Part shown: one piece after another, positions 8,527 through 19,087 of the stretch
Layout: each line of letters starts with the position of its first letter
Position numbering within the stretch: the first letter of the stretch is position 1
Assembly: GCA_023389055.1 (NCBI GenBank)
Contig: JAEWFA010000037.1
Location: 1 to 64,000 of the forward strand
Direction of reading: 5' to 3'
From: Pseudomonadota bacterium
GTDB taxonomy: Bacteria > Pseudomonadota > Gammaproteobacteria > Burkholderiales > Burkholderiaceae_E
DNA length: 64,000 nt
The notes under the pieces: generated by a model
The model's input: the letters and a program-made list of their open reading frames with translations, nothing else
Databases searched by the model: none
What the model was told of the DNA's origin: nothing
Made by a program: the position numbers and the translations under genes

Positions 8527-9060
8527 TCAGGCAGCAGGCAGCGTCGTGCTGCGTGCCGAGTCGGCCTGCGCCTGGCGGAAAGCGACGAGCCGGTCCGCCA
8601 GTGCCGCGTCGTGAACCGCGAGCATCGCCACCGCGTGCAACGCCGCATTGGCCGCGCCGGCCTCGCCGATCGCAAAGGTGGCCACGGGAATGCCGCGCGG
8701 CATCTGCACGATCGACAGCAGCGAATCTTCCCCGCGCAGGTACTTCGACGGGCACGGAACGCCGAGCACCGGCACGATGGTCTTCGCGGCGAGCATGCCG
8801 GGCAGATGCGCCGCCCCTCCCGCGCCGGCGATGATCACGCGCAAGCCTCGGTCGCGCGCACTCGCCGCGTAGTCGAACATCTCGTCGGGCATCCGGTGGG
8901 CCGAGACGACGCGCGTCTCGAACGGCACGCCGAACTCGCGCAGTACCGCGGCGGCATGCTGCATCACGTTCCAGTCGCTGCCCGAGCCCATGACGACACC
9001 GACCAGCACATCGACGCCGACCGTCGCCCCGGGTTCGTTGCCGACGGAGATTTCGCTCAT
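8527..9060 (-). CDS. purE: N5-carboxyaminoimidazole ribonucleotide mutase
   Basis: 177-residue class I PurE that converts N5-CAIR to CAIR. The nucleotide-binding GSGSDW is near 26-31, SAHRMP with the catalytic His near 53-58, and the glycine-rich AGAGGAAHLPGM near 78-89. An AGGGG ribosome site lies about 9 bases before the ATG. It is the first gene of a purE-purK-sua5 unit and follows purC by about 36 bp on the same strand. Confidence 0.96.
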   Translation of the reverse strand: MSEISVGNEPGATVGVDVLVGVVMGSGSDWNVMQHAAAVLREFGVPFETRVVSAHRMPDEMFDYAASARDRGLRVIIAGAGGAAHLPGMLAAKTIVPVLGVPCPSKYLRGEDSLLSIVQMPRGIPVATFAIGEAGAANAALHAVAMLAVHDAALADRLVAFRQAQADSARSTTLPAA

Positions 9061-9096
9061 CGTTCGTCGCCCCTGGATCGGTGGCTCATCTGCGCG

Positions 9097-10050
<954 letters not shown>

Positions 10051-10072
10051 TCTGCCCGATCGGGACGCGGAA

Positions 10073-10852
10073 TCAGGCGGTGATGGCACTCATCCAGCCG
10101 AGACCGTTGCGCGTTCCGTTTCGCGGGCGGTATTCGCAGCCGATCCATCCGGCGTAGCCGAGATCGTCGAGCAACGCGAACAGGTACGGGTAGTTCAGCT
10201 CGCCGACGTCCGGCTCGCCACGATCGGGCACGCCGGCGATCTGCAGGTGGCCGATGCCGGCCAGGTAGCGCCGGATCTTCATCGATACGTCGCCTTCGAC
10301 GATCTGGCAGTGATAGAGGTCCATCTGGACCTTCAGGTTCGGCTCGCCGACCTCGGCGACGATCTCGTGCGCCTGCGCCTGGGTGTGGAGCAGGTAACCG
10401 GGCACGTCGCGCCGGTTGATCGGCTCGATGAGCGCGGTGACGCCAGCGCCGGCCAGTCGTCGACACGCCCACCGCAGGTTGCGCACGTAGACCGCCCGCT
10501 GCTCGGCGCGCCGCGCTTCGTCGCGAACGACGCCGGCCATCACGTGCAGCCGAGGGCAGCCGAGCACCGCTGCATATTCGAGCGCCTGGTCGATCGAGGC
10601 ACGGAAGGCGTCGATGCGATCAGGCAGGCTGGCGAGTCCGCGCTCTGCGATGCGCGCTTCGCCCGGCGGCGCGTTGAACAGCACCTGCTCGAGGCCGTTG
10701 GCGAGCAGCGCCGAGCGGATCTCGACGGCGGAATGCTCGTACGGGAACAGGAACTCGACGCCGCGAAATCCATCGCGCGCCGCCGCCTCGAAGCGATCGA
10801 AGAACGGCAACTCGGTGTACAGCCACGAAAGGTTCGCTGCGAATTTCGGCAT
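10073..10852 (-). CDS. hyi: Hydroxypyruvate isomerase family TIM-barrel protein
   Basis: 259-residue xylose-isomerase-like TIM barrel. The start MPKFAANLSWLYTELPF, the metal-site region EPINRRDVPGYLL and DLYHCQIVEGD are typical of the Hyi/OtnI family, which interconverts hydroxypyruvate and tartronate semialdehyde or isomerises 2-oxo-tetronate. GGGGAG sits five bases before the ATG at 10852. It lies ahead of purC on the same strand. No glyoxylate carboligase or tartronate-semialdehyde reductase gene is adjacent, so the choice between the two activities stays open. Confidence 0.88.
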   Translation of the reverse strand: MPKFAANLSWLYTELPFFDRFEAAARDGFRGVEFLFPYEHSAVEIRSALLANGLEQVLFNAPPGEARIAERGLASLPDRIDAFRASIDQALEYAAVLGCPRLHVMAGVVRDEARRAEQRAVYVRNLRWACRRLAGAGVTALIEPINRRDVPGYLLHTQAQAHEIVAEVGEPNLKVQMDLYHCQIVEGDVSMKIRRYLAGIGHLQIAGVPDRGEPDVGELNYPYLFALLDDLGYAGWIGCEYRPRNGTRNGLGWMSAITA

Positions 10853-10968
10853 CGTCGCTCCCCGCGCGCCGCGATCGCAGGCGCGCAATCCTTCATGATA
10901 GAGGTGCGCGCGCCGCCTGTTGCACGGCGCCAGAACCGCTCCGCCACTCGTCCGCGTCGCAGGCTTCG

Positions 10969-11763
10969 ATGATCTGGATTGCCGTCTATCTCGCCGCCGG
11001 CGCCGGCGTCGGATTTCTCGCGGGCCTGCTCGGCATCGGTGGCGGAATGACGCTGGTGCCGATCCTTGCGACGCTCTTCGGCGCACAGGCGCTCGCGCCC
11101 GACTACAACGTGCACCTGGCGCTGGGTACGGGAATGGCGTCGGTACTGTTCACGTCGAGCGCAAGCGTGCGCGAACACCATCGGCATGCAGCGGTCGATT
11201 GGCGCATCGTCGCGCGGATCGCGCCCGGCATGCTGCTCGGCGCCCTGTCGTCGACGGTAGCCGCCGGCTGGATCAGCCAGCGCACGCTCGCACTCGCCTT
11301 CGCCGTCATCGTCTTCGCCGGCGCAACGCAGATCCTCGTCGGGCGAAAGCCCAAGGCGACGCGCGAGATGCCGGGCGCGGCAGCCACCTTCGGCGTCTCG
11401 TTCGCGATCGGCGTGATCTGCGGTCTCGTCTCCGCCGGCGGCGCCTTCCTCACGATCCCGTTCATGCTGTTCTGCGGCGTCGCGATGCACCGCGCGATCG
11501 GCACCGCCGCGGCCATCGGCGTGCCGGTCGCCCTCGTGGGGACGATCGGCTACGCGACGGGGGGCTGGCGCATAGACGGCCTGCCGTCGATGTCCGTCGG
11601 CTTCGTCTACCTTCCGGCGCTCGTGTCGCTGGTGGCGGCAAGCGTGCTGACGGCGCCGTGGGGAGCGCGAAAAGCGCACATGCTGCCGGTAACGACGCTC
11701 AAGCGCGTATTCGCGCTCCTGTTGTACGCGCTCGCCACCAAGATGGCGCTCAGCGCCTGGTGA
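10969..11763 (+). CDS. TSUP (TauE/SafE) family membrane permease
   Basis: 264-residue inner-membrane protein with about eight hydrophobic helices. The paired repeats GFLAGLLGIGGGMTLVPIL near 15-33 and GLVSAGGAFLTIPFML near 155-170 are the internal duplication typical of TSUP carriers, which export or import sulfite, sulfonates or other small organic anions. It is divergent from hyi across a 116 bp gap. The substrate cannot be inferred from the neighbours. Confidence 0.88.
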   Translation: MIWIAVYLAAGAGVGFLAGLLGIGGGMTLVPILATLFGAQALAPDYNVHLALGTGMASVLFTSSASVREHHRHAAVDWRIVARIAPGMLLGALSSTVAAGWISQRTLALAFAVIVFAGATQILVGRKPKATREMPGAAATFGVSFAIGVICGLVSAGGAFLTIPFMLFCGVAMHRAIGTAAAIGVPVALVGTIGYATGGWRIDGLPSMSVGFVYLPALVSLVAASVLTAPWGARKAHMLPVTTLKRVFALLLYALATKMALSAW

Positions 11764-11820
11764 ACGGCTACGCTGCCGGGCGCGGCGCCCGTCGCACGAC
11801 CGCCTCGAGGAGAACGTCCG

Positions 11821-12138
11821 ATGATCAGCGAACTCGTCTGGTTCGACCTGCCCCCCGGCATGCCGCGCAACGAGGTGGTCGCAGGAATGCGCGAGGTGGC
11901 GCCCCTGTGGCGTGCCAACCCGAACCTGATCCGCAAGACCTTCCTCTACGACGCGGCCAACGCCCGCACGGGAGCGCTGTATCTGTGGAAGACGAAGGCG
12001 GCGGCCGACGCCGCGCACGACGAGGCATGGCGCGCGCGTGTACGCGCGAAGTACGGCAGCACGCCCACGCGGCAGTTCTTCGAGACCCCGCTCATCGTCG
12101 ACAACGCACTGGGCCAGACGATCGAAGACCCGGCGTAA
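11821..12138 (+). CDS. Small putative monooxygenase (YdhR-like alpha/beta barrel)
   Basis: 105-residue protein resembling dimeric alpha-beta-barrel YdhR-type proteins, annotated in many proteobacteria as putative monooxygenases without a defined substrate. The pattern of RKTFLYDAANARTGALYLW followed by an Ala-rich helix and a conserved TRQFFETPLIVDN near the C-terminus fits. AGGAG lies seven bases before the ATG. It follows the TSUP gene by 57 bp and may be co-transcribed with it. Function is inferred from fold resemblance only. Confidence 0.65.
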   Translation: MISELVWFDLPPGMPRNEVVAGMREVAPLWRANPNLIRKTFLYDAANARTGALYLWKTKAAADAAHDEAWRARVRAKYGSTPTRQFFETPLIVDNALGQTIEDPA

Positions 12139-12181
12139 AGAGGAAACGCCGCGTTTCGCAGCGAAATGGCCAGCCGCCGTT

Positions 12182-13246
12182 TCAGCGCACGACCTGCGCG
12201 AGCTCGCCCTTCCGGTAGCGGTCGATCATCACCGACAGCGCGACCGGCTTGATGCGGCTCGCCTGCCCTTCGCAGCCGAACTCGCGATAGCGCGCCAGGC
12301 ACACTTTCTTCGCCGCGATGTGCGCCGGCTTCAGGTACTCGCGCGGATCGAACTTCGACGGGTGCTCGGCGAAGAAGCGGCGGATCGCGCCGGTCATCGC
12401 CAGCCGGATGTCGGTGTCGATGTTGATCTTGCGAACGCCGAACTTGATCGCCTCCTGGATCTCCTCGACCGGAACGCCGTAGGTTTCCTTCATGTCGCCG
12501 CCGAACTCGCGGATCTCCGCGAGCAGCTCCTGCGGCACCGACGACGAACCGTGCATCACCAGGTGCGTGTTCGGAATGCGGCGATGGATCTCCTTGATCC
12601 GGTCGATCGCGAGGATGTCGCCGGTGGGCTTGCGCGAGAACTTGTAGGCGCCGTGCGAGGTGCCGATCGCGATCGCGAGCGCGTCGACCTGCGTCTTCTT
12701 GACGAAGTCGGCCGCCTGCTCGGGGTCGGTGAGCAGCTGCTCGCGGGTCATCTTCCCTTCGGCGCCGTGGCCGTCCTCCTTGTCGCCTTTCATCGTCTCG
12801 AGCGAACCGAGGCAGCCCAACTCGCCCTCGACGGTGACGCCGACCGTGTGCGCCATCTCGACGACGCGCCTGGTGACGTCGACGTTGTAGTCGTAGGAAG
12901 CGATCGTCTTGCCGTCTTCCTGCAGCGAGCCGTCCATCATCACCGAGGAGAAACCCAGTCGGATCGCCTGCAGGCACACCCCGGGCGACTGTCCGTGGTC
13001 CTGGTGCATGACGACGGGAACGTTCGGGTAGCTCTCGACCGCCGCCTCGATCAGGTGACGCAGGAAGGTCTCGCCGGCGTATTTCCGCGCACCGGCCGAC
13101 GCCTGCATGATGACCGGCGCGTCGGCCTCGCTCGCCGCCGCCATGATCGCCTGCACCTGCTCGAGGTTATTGACGTTGAACGCGGGAATTCCGTAGCCGT
13201 TCTCGGCCGCGTGATCGAGCAGTTGACGCATCGAAACCAGGGGCAT
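12182..13246 (-). CDS. fbaA: Class II fructose-1,6-bisphosphate aldolase
   Basis: 354-residue zinc-dependent aldolase of glycolysis, gluconeogenesis and the Calvin cycle. It opens with MPLVSMRQLLDHAAENGYGIPAFNVNN-type sequence, has the zinc ligands in HQDHG near 81-85 and later GTSHGAYKF and a phosphate-binding NIDTDIR. The length and the Gly-rich insert match the longer class IIA enzymes used by betaproteobacteria (CbbA type). GGAGG lies seven bases before the ATG. It belongs to the same carbon block as pyk, pgk, gap and tkt in this window. Confidence 0.96.
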   Translation of the reverse strand: MPLVSMRQLLDHAAENGYGIPAFNVNNLEQVQAIMAAASEADAPVIMQASAGARKYAGETFLRHLIEAAVESYPNVPVVMHQDHGQSPGVCLQAIRLGFSSVMMDGSLQEDGKTIASYDYNVDVTRRVVEMAHTVGVTVEGELGCLGSLETMKGDKEDGHGAEGKMTREQLLTDPEQAADFVKKTQVDALAIAIGTSHGAYKFSRKPTGDILAIDRIKEIHRRIPNTHLVMHGSSSVPQELLAEIREFGGDMKETYGVPVEEIQEAIKFGVRKINIDTDIRLAMTGAIRRFFAEHPSKFDPREYLKPAHIAAKKVCLARYREFGCEGQASRIKPVALSVMIDRYRKGELAQVVR

Positions 13247-13460
13247 TGCTTGTCCTCCGGAAAAGAAGTCGAAGACGGGTCGCGCAGCGCAATCGCGCCC
13301 ATGCGCCCGAGGGATTCATGAGGTCCCTCGATTATCCCCGATCGTGGCAGGACGCCGGATGAGCGACCGCACGCTGCGCGCCTGCCTGCCCAGGGCACAA
13401 GGCAGGGCACAAGGCCTGCTGGCAGGTGCGACACATCGCCAGACGAAAACAGCCACCGAC

Positions 13461-15161
13461 ATGTACCTCATCGCCTTTGCCACCGACTACGACGGAACGC
13501 TTGCGCACGACGGCCGGGTCGAAGCGCCCACCATCGACGCACTCGAGCGCCTGCGCGACAGCGGGCGAAAGCGCCTGCTGGTCACCGGACGAGAGCTCCC
13601 GGACCTCGAGCGCGTCTTCGACCGACTGGACCTGTTCGATGTCGTCGTGGCGGAGAACGGCGCGTTGCTCTACTTCCCGGAGACACAGGAAGAACGACCG
13701 GTCGCTGCGCAGCCGCCCGCCGAGCTCGTTGCCGCGCTGCAGGCGCGCGGCGTACAGCCGTTGTCGGTCGGCCGCGGGATCATCGCCACCTGGGAGCCGA
13801 ACGAGCGAGCGGTGCTCGAATGCATCCGCGACCTGGGGCTCGAGTGGCAGATCATCTTCAACAAGGGCGCCGTGATGGTGCTGCCGCCCGGCGTCAACAA
13901 GGCCACCGGACTCGCCGCCGGACTGCTGGAGCTCGGCCTTTCACCGCTCAACGTCGCGGCGATCGGCGATGCCGAGAACGACCACGCGTTCCTCACCGCC
14001 TGCGGCTGCTCGATCGCCGTGGCCAATGCGCTCGACGCAGTCAAGAAGACCGCCGATCTCGTCACGCACGCGGACCACGGAGCGGGGGTCGTCGAAGCGA
14101 TCGACGCCATCCTCGCAGAGGACTCGCGCCCGTTGGCCGCGGCCGCGCGCCGGCGGCGCATCACGTTGGGCGACCACGACGACGCGGGGTTGTCCGTCGA
14201 CGGCGGCGCGGTGCTGATCGCCGGTTCGTCGGGCCTGGGCAAATCGACGCTCGCGACCGCGATCCTGGAGAAGCTGGCAGCGCAAGGCTTCCAGATCTGC
14301 GTGCTCGATCCGGAAGGCGACTACGACGATCTGGAAGGCGCGGTCGTGCTCGGCGACGCGAAGAACCAGCCCGCGGGAAACGAAGTGACCGACTTCCTGC
14401 GGCGTCCCGACACGGTACCCCTGGTCGTCAACCTGCTCGGGTTCGCCGTGCAGGATCGACCGGGTTTCTTCCGGGAACTCATCACGCGGATCGGCGACCT
14501 GCGCGGCCGGTACGCGCGACCGCATTGGCTGCTGGTCGACGAGGCACACCACATGCTGCCCGGCGCCGCCGATATAGCGGCGTCATTGCCGGCCGAACTC
14601 GCCGCGACGATCTACGTCACCGTCCACCCGGACCAGATGGCGCGGCAGGCGCTCGAGGGTGTCCGCACGGTGATCGGCGTGGGGCCGCAGGCCGGCGATG
14701 TGCTGCGAAGCTTCTGCCAGACGATCGCGATCGAGCCTCCGCCGGTTCCCGAAGGCGACGCCCGCGAGGACGTGCTGTTCTGGAATCGCGATCGGGCACA
14801 AGCTCCGCGCTGGCTCAAGCCGGGTCTCCCGCGCCAGGGACACAAGCGGCATACGCGCAAGTACGCCGAAGGGGAACTGGGCGAGGACAAGAGCTTCTAC
14901 TTCCGCGGCCCTGAAGGCAGCCTGAACCTTCGCGCGCAGAACCTGCTGCTGTTCCTGCAGATCGCCGACGGTGTGGACGACGCCACCTGGCTGTTCCACC
15001 TGCACCGCGGCGACTACGCCCGCTGGTTCCGCGACGCCATCAAGGACGATCGCCTCGCCGACGAAGCCGAACGCCTGCAGGACGGACAGGATGCTGCGCA
15101 AACCCGCGCGCAGATGCGCGAAATCGTCGAACGACGCTACACCGCACCCGCAAAAGGCTAG
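13461..15161 (+). CDS. HAD-superfamily phosphatase fused to a HerA/VirB4-like P-loop ATPase
   Basis: 566-residue two-domain protein. Residues 1 to about 235 are a Cof-type HAD hydrolase with motif I DYDGT at 9-13 (Asp9 and Asp11) and motif IV GDAENDH near 168-174. Residues about 245-480 are a P-loop NTPase with Walker A GSSGLGKST near 255-263 and Walker B LLVDEAHH near 357-364, in the style of DNA-pumping or DUF87-type ATPases. A C-terminal charged region follows. The ATG at 13461 begins right at the HAD fold; upstream in-frame starts add a low-complexity tail. No Shine-Dalgarno is seen. The gene lies alone between fbaA and pyk. The substrate of either domain is unknown. Confidence 0.8.
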   Translation: MYLIAFATDYDGTLAHDGRVEAPTIDALERLRDSGRKRLLVTGRELPDLERVFDRLDLFDVVVAENGALLYFPETQEERPVAAQPPAELVAALQARGVQPLSVGRGIIATWEPNERAVLECIRDLGLEWQIIFNKGAVMVLPPGVNKATGLAAGLLELGLSPLNVAAIGDAENDHAFLTACGCSIAVANALDAVKKTADLVTHADHGAGVVEAIDAILAEDSRPLAAAARRRRITLGDHDDAGLSVDGGAVLIAGSSGLGKSTLATAILEKLAAQGFQICVLDPEGDYDDLEGAVVLGDAKNQPAGNEVTDFLRRPDTVPLVVNLLGFAVQDRPGFFRELITRIGDLRGRYARPHWLLVDEAHHMLPGAADIAASLPAELAATIYVTVHPDQMARQALEGVRTVIGVGPQAGDVLRSFCQTIAIEPPPVPEGDAREDVLFWNRDRAQAPRWLKPGLPRQGHKRHTRKYAEGELGEDKSFYFRGPEGSLNLRAQNLLLFLQIADGVDDATWLFHLHRGDYARWFRDAIKDDRLADEAERLQDGQDAAQTRAQMREIVERRYTAPAKG

Positions 15162-15198
15162 CCAGAACGAATCGTCCGGAGCATGACGACCAGCCGCT

Positions 15199-16641
<1,443 letters not shown>

Positions 16642-16714
16642 GGGAGCAACCGGGAAATGCGACGGTGAACGGATCGACCGGGACGAAACGCTGGCGCCCG
16701 GCGAGGGCGAAGGT

Positions 16715-17800
16715 TCATCCTAACGCAGCGGCGCGCGAAGTACGGAACAGCTTCGTCCAGAGGTGCAGTGCAAGCAACCGCGGTGGAAAGCGGCGCGCGA
16801 AATATCTGGCCCTCAGCGCGCGCTTGGCCCAGCGGCGCGACGCGGCTACCGGCTGATCGGGTTCGGCGGGCAGCAGCGAGCGCACGACGAGCGCGTCCAT
16901 CAGCACGGTCGTAGGGCGCGACGGCTGCGCGCGCGCCGCCGCTTCTCGCGCCGCCCGCTCGGGCACCGGCGCACCGAGCAGCCGGCGCGCGTAGCGAAGG
17001 CCGTAATGCAGCGGACGATGAAGACCGTGACGGGCTGCCGATTCCGCCAGGCGATCGTCGAAACCCGGCTCGCCGTGATGCAACCGCAGCATCGCACCCA
17101 GGTCGAGCAGGTCGCGCAACTGGTGCCACATGTCCGAGTCCTCGAACAGGTGGCAGCAGGTGTGCAGCAACTGGTCGTACGCCGCGAGCACGCGCAACGG
17201 CGTTCCCGGCAACGCGACGGAGGCCTCGACCAGCGCCGCTGCATCGGGGCGCAAGCGGCTCGTCACCGGCAGGATCGTGTGGTGCAGGTCGACCGGCAAC
17301 GGACGCTCGGGATGCATCAGCGGCGGCAGTTCGTGACTCCACTCGCGGAAGTACCGCTCGTCGTAGTCGGTTATCTCGCCGAAACGCCATCCTGCCGCGC
17401 GCAGCGCGGCCTCTGCGCGCCCGATCTGCGACGCGCGAACGAGCAGGTCGACGTCGCTGGTGAGTCGGCCACGACCCCAGGGCGCGTCCTGCGCGACGTA
17501 CGCGCTGCCCTTCAGCAGGATCAACTCCGTTCCGAGCGGGCCGAGGATTTCGGCGAGATGCTGCAGGTTCCAGCGCGTCATCGCGATCCGGTACTCGGCG
17601 ATCGTGCGCTCGCTGCGCAACTGGCGCGCAACCGGTGCCGGCAGCGTGTCGAGCGCGCCGGCCGCTTCGTAGCGCGCATGCAGCAGGCTCGCGACCGAGC
17701 CCAACCGGGCGATGCGAACGAGTCGATCCCATTCGCCCAGCGTCGGCTGCTGCGGCTGCAGCGGATCGTTCAACAGCGACAGCAGGCGCTGACCGTTCAT
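16715..17800 (-). CDS. Nucleotidyltransferase-fold protein of an HPr-rel-A type cluster
   Basis: 361-residue protein with a pol-beta-like nucleotidyltransferase core: ELILLKGSAYV near 92-102 then LTSDVDLLV at 113-121, giving the paired Asp residues 116 and 118. The following HPLPVDLHHTI-like segment (LPVDLHHTI) offers the third acidic position. It belongs to the family of uncharacterised nucleotidyltransferases found beside PqqD-like and HPr-kinase-like genes. The ATG at 17800 overlaps the kinase stop by four bases (ATGA), so the two are translationally coupled; a longer frame upstream is rejected for that reason. Likely role: transfer of a nucleotide or phosphate to the product of the kinase step. 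This is inference. Confidence 0.78.
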   Translation of the reverse strand: MNGQRLLSLLNDPLQPQQPTLGEWDRLVRIARLGSVASLLHARYEAAGALDTLPAPVARQLRSERTIAEYRIAMTRWNLQHLAEILGPLGTELILLKGSAYVAQDAPWGRGRLTSDVDLLVRASQIGRAEAALRAAGWRFGEITDYDERYFREWSHELPPLMHPERPLPVDLHHTILPVTSRLRPDAAALVEASVALPGTPLRVLAAYDQLLHTCCHLFEDSDMWHQLRDLLDLGAMLRLHHGEPGFDDRLAESAARHGLHRPLHYGLRYARRLLGAPVPERAAREAAARAQPSRPTTVLMDALVVRSLLPAEPDQPVAASRRWAKRALRARYFARRFPPRLLALHLWTKLFRTSRAAALG

Positions 17801-18750
17801 CGGCGCGCGGGCTCGGGCGGCAACGCGACGACCTCGGATTCGGCGAACAGCGAATCGATGTGCTCGAACGCCTCGTCGAAATTCGAGTACCGGAGCTCGT
17901 AGATGCGGCACTGCCCAAGCAGGTTCGTCAGCGCCACGAAGCCGGCTTCGCCGAGCAGCGAATAGTTGAATGCGTTGCCGGAGAGCTTGACGAAGGCCCG
18001 CGAAGCGTCCACGGGCTCGAATGAAGCCGGCGCGCCGGCTTCGTAACGCGGGAACACGACGAACTCCGGACGTGCACTGCGCTTGCGCGCGGCAACGCTC
18101 GCCGGCGTGGGTGCCAGGTGCGCAACGGTTCCCTTATGCGTGCCCTCCGTGCGCGGTCCGATCGGCCGCTCCGGCCAGCGCCCGGCGATCCGCTCGATCG
18201 AGTCGTTCTTCAGGCAGATGGGGCGCAACACCGGCATCAGGTTTCCGCTCCCGGGGTCGATCGCGCAGAACTCGTCGCTGAGCAGCCGATAGCCGTGGCA
18301 CATCAGCGCCGCGGTCAGCGTGCTTTTGCCGACGCCGGAGAAGGCAGGCATCAGCAGGGCACGCTCGCCGCGCGCGATCACGCCCGCGTGCAGCACGAGC
18401 CAGGCGTGCAGACGATGCGCGATCGTCCAGTTCAGCCCCCATTCGACGAGCGGCAGGTGCATCGCTACCGGAAGGATCTGGAACGACGACTCGCCGTCGA
18501 TGAAGATCTGCGCCCAGCCCGGACCGAAAAGCGCTCGGCGCACGCGCAGCGAGACGGTGACGTCGGCGAAGCCGGACTCGGGCTCGATCGGGAATGCCCC
18601 GTACAACGTCCGCATCGATTCGGCGAAGGCACGATGCGTCGAGCGAAAACGCGCAGCGCAGGCTCCGAGGTCCAGCGCGACACCGGGGCCTGCGAGTCGT
18701 TCGAGCAGCGTCCCGAGCGGAAGGTCGGCAACGGTCGGGGCGCCCCGCAT
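17797..18750 (-). CDS. HPr-kinase-related kinase (HprK-rel-A type)
   Basis: 317-residue cytosolic protein whose second half resembles the catalytic domain of HPr serine kinase. A conserved His lies in LHAGVIARG (residue 121), the P-loop PAFSGVGKST at 135-144, and an acidic pair in LLSDEFCAI (159-160). The N-terminal 100 residues are specific to this family. No HPr or PTS gene is nearby, so the target is not the usual one. In lasso-peptide clusters, related HPr-kinase-like proteins phosphorylate the C-terminal Ser of a precursor peptide. It is coupled to the nucleotidyltransferase and starts 8 bp after the PqqD-like gene. Confidence 0.85.
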   Translation of the reverse strand: MRGAPTVADLPLGTLLERLAGPGVALDLGACAARFRSTHRAFAESMRTLYGAFPIEPESGFADVTVSLRVRRALFGPGWAQIFIDGESSFQILPVAMHLPLVEWGLNWTIAHRLHAWLVLHAGVIARGERALLMPAFSGVGKSTLTAALMCHGYRLLSDEFCAIDPGSGNLMPVLRPICLKNDSIERIAGRWPERPIGPRTEGTHKGTVAHLAPTPASVAARKRSARPEFVVFPRYEAGAPASFEPVDASRAFVKLSGNAFNYSLLGEAGFVALTNLLGQCRIYELRYSNFDEAFEHIDSLFAESEVVALPPEPARR

Positions 18751-18758
18751 TCGTGGAC

Positions 18759-19073
18759 TCAGTTCGTGACTGTGGCGGAGGAGCCGAAGAACTCGATCAG
18801 GTCGCAGCCGTGCAGCTCCGAGAGCGCCCTTTCGACAAGCGCCTGCGCATCGGCCGGCGACAGCCCCGCATCGGTGAGCTCCAGCGCGTCGACCAATGCA
18901 ACGAGCCGATGCGCGCCGCGCTCGGCGAACAACGTAAGGAGCATCGCGGCGGCGCCCGCGACGATGTGCGTGCGCCAGGAACGGGGATCGAACACGGCGA
19001 GGGAATCGGCCGTCAGGGGCCGGCGGCGCAGGTGCGGCCGCGCGCAGGCCTGCAGCGACGGATCGTCGCGCAT
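18759..19073 (-). CDS. PqqD-like peptide chaperone of the HPr-rel-A cluster
   Basis: 104-residue winged-helix protein of the PqqD type. PqqD-like domains bind the leader or tail of a peptide and hand it to a modifying enzyme. The pattern is a strand-rich start (DSLAVFDPRSWRTHIV), a helix AAAMLLTLFAERG, and the recognition helices around LSPADAQALVERALSELHGCDLIEFF. The start at 19073 follows the stop of the exported-protein gene by 14 bp with AGG seven bases before the ATG. A longer open frame extends upstream but overlaps that gene and is rejected. It is sandwiched between a possible substrate and a kinase. Confidence 0.75.
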   Translation of the reverse strand: MRDDPSLQACARPHLRRRPLTADSLAVFDPRSWRTHIVAGAAAMLLTLFAERGAHRLVALVDALELTDAGLSPADAQALVERALSELHGCDLIEFFGSSATVTN

Positions 19074-19087
19074 CCCGCGCCTGTCGT

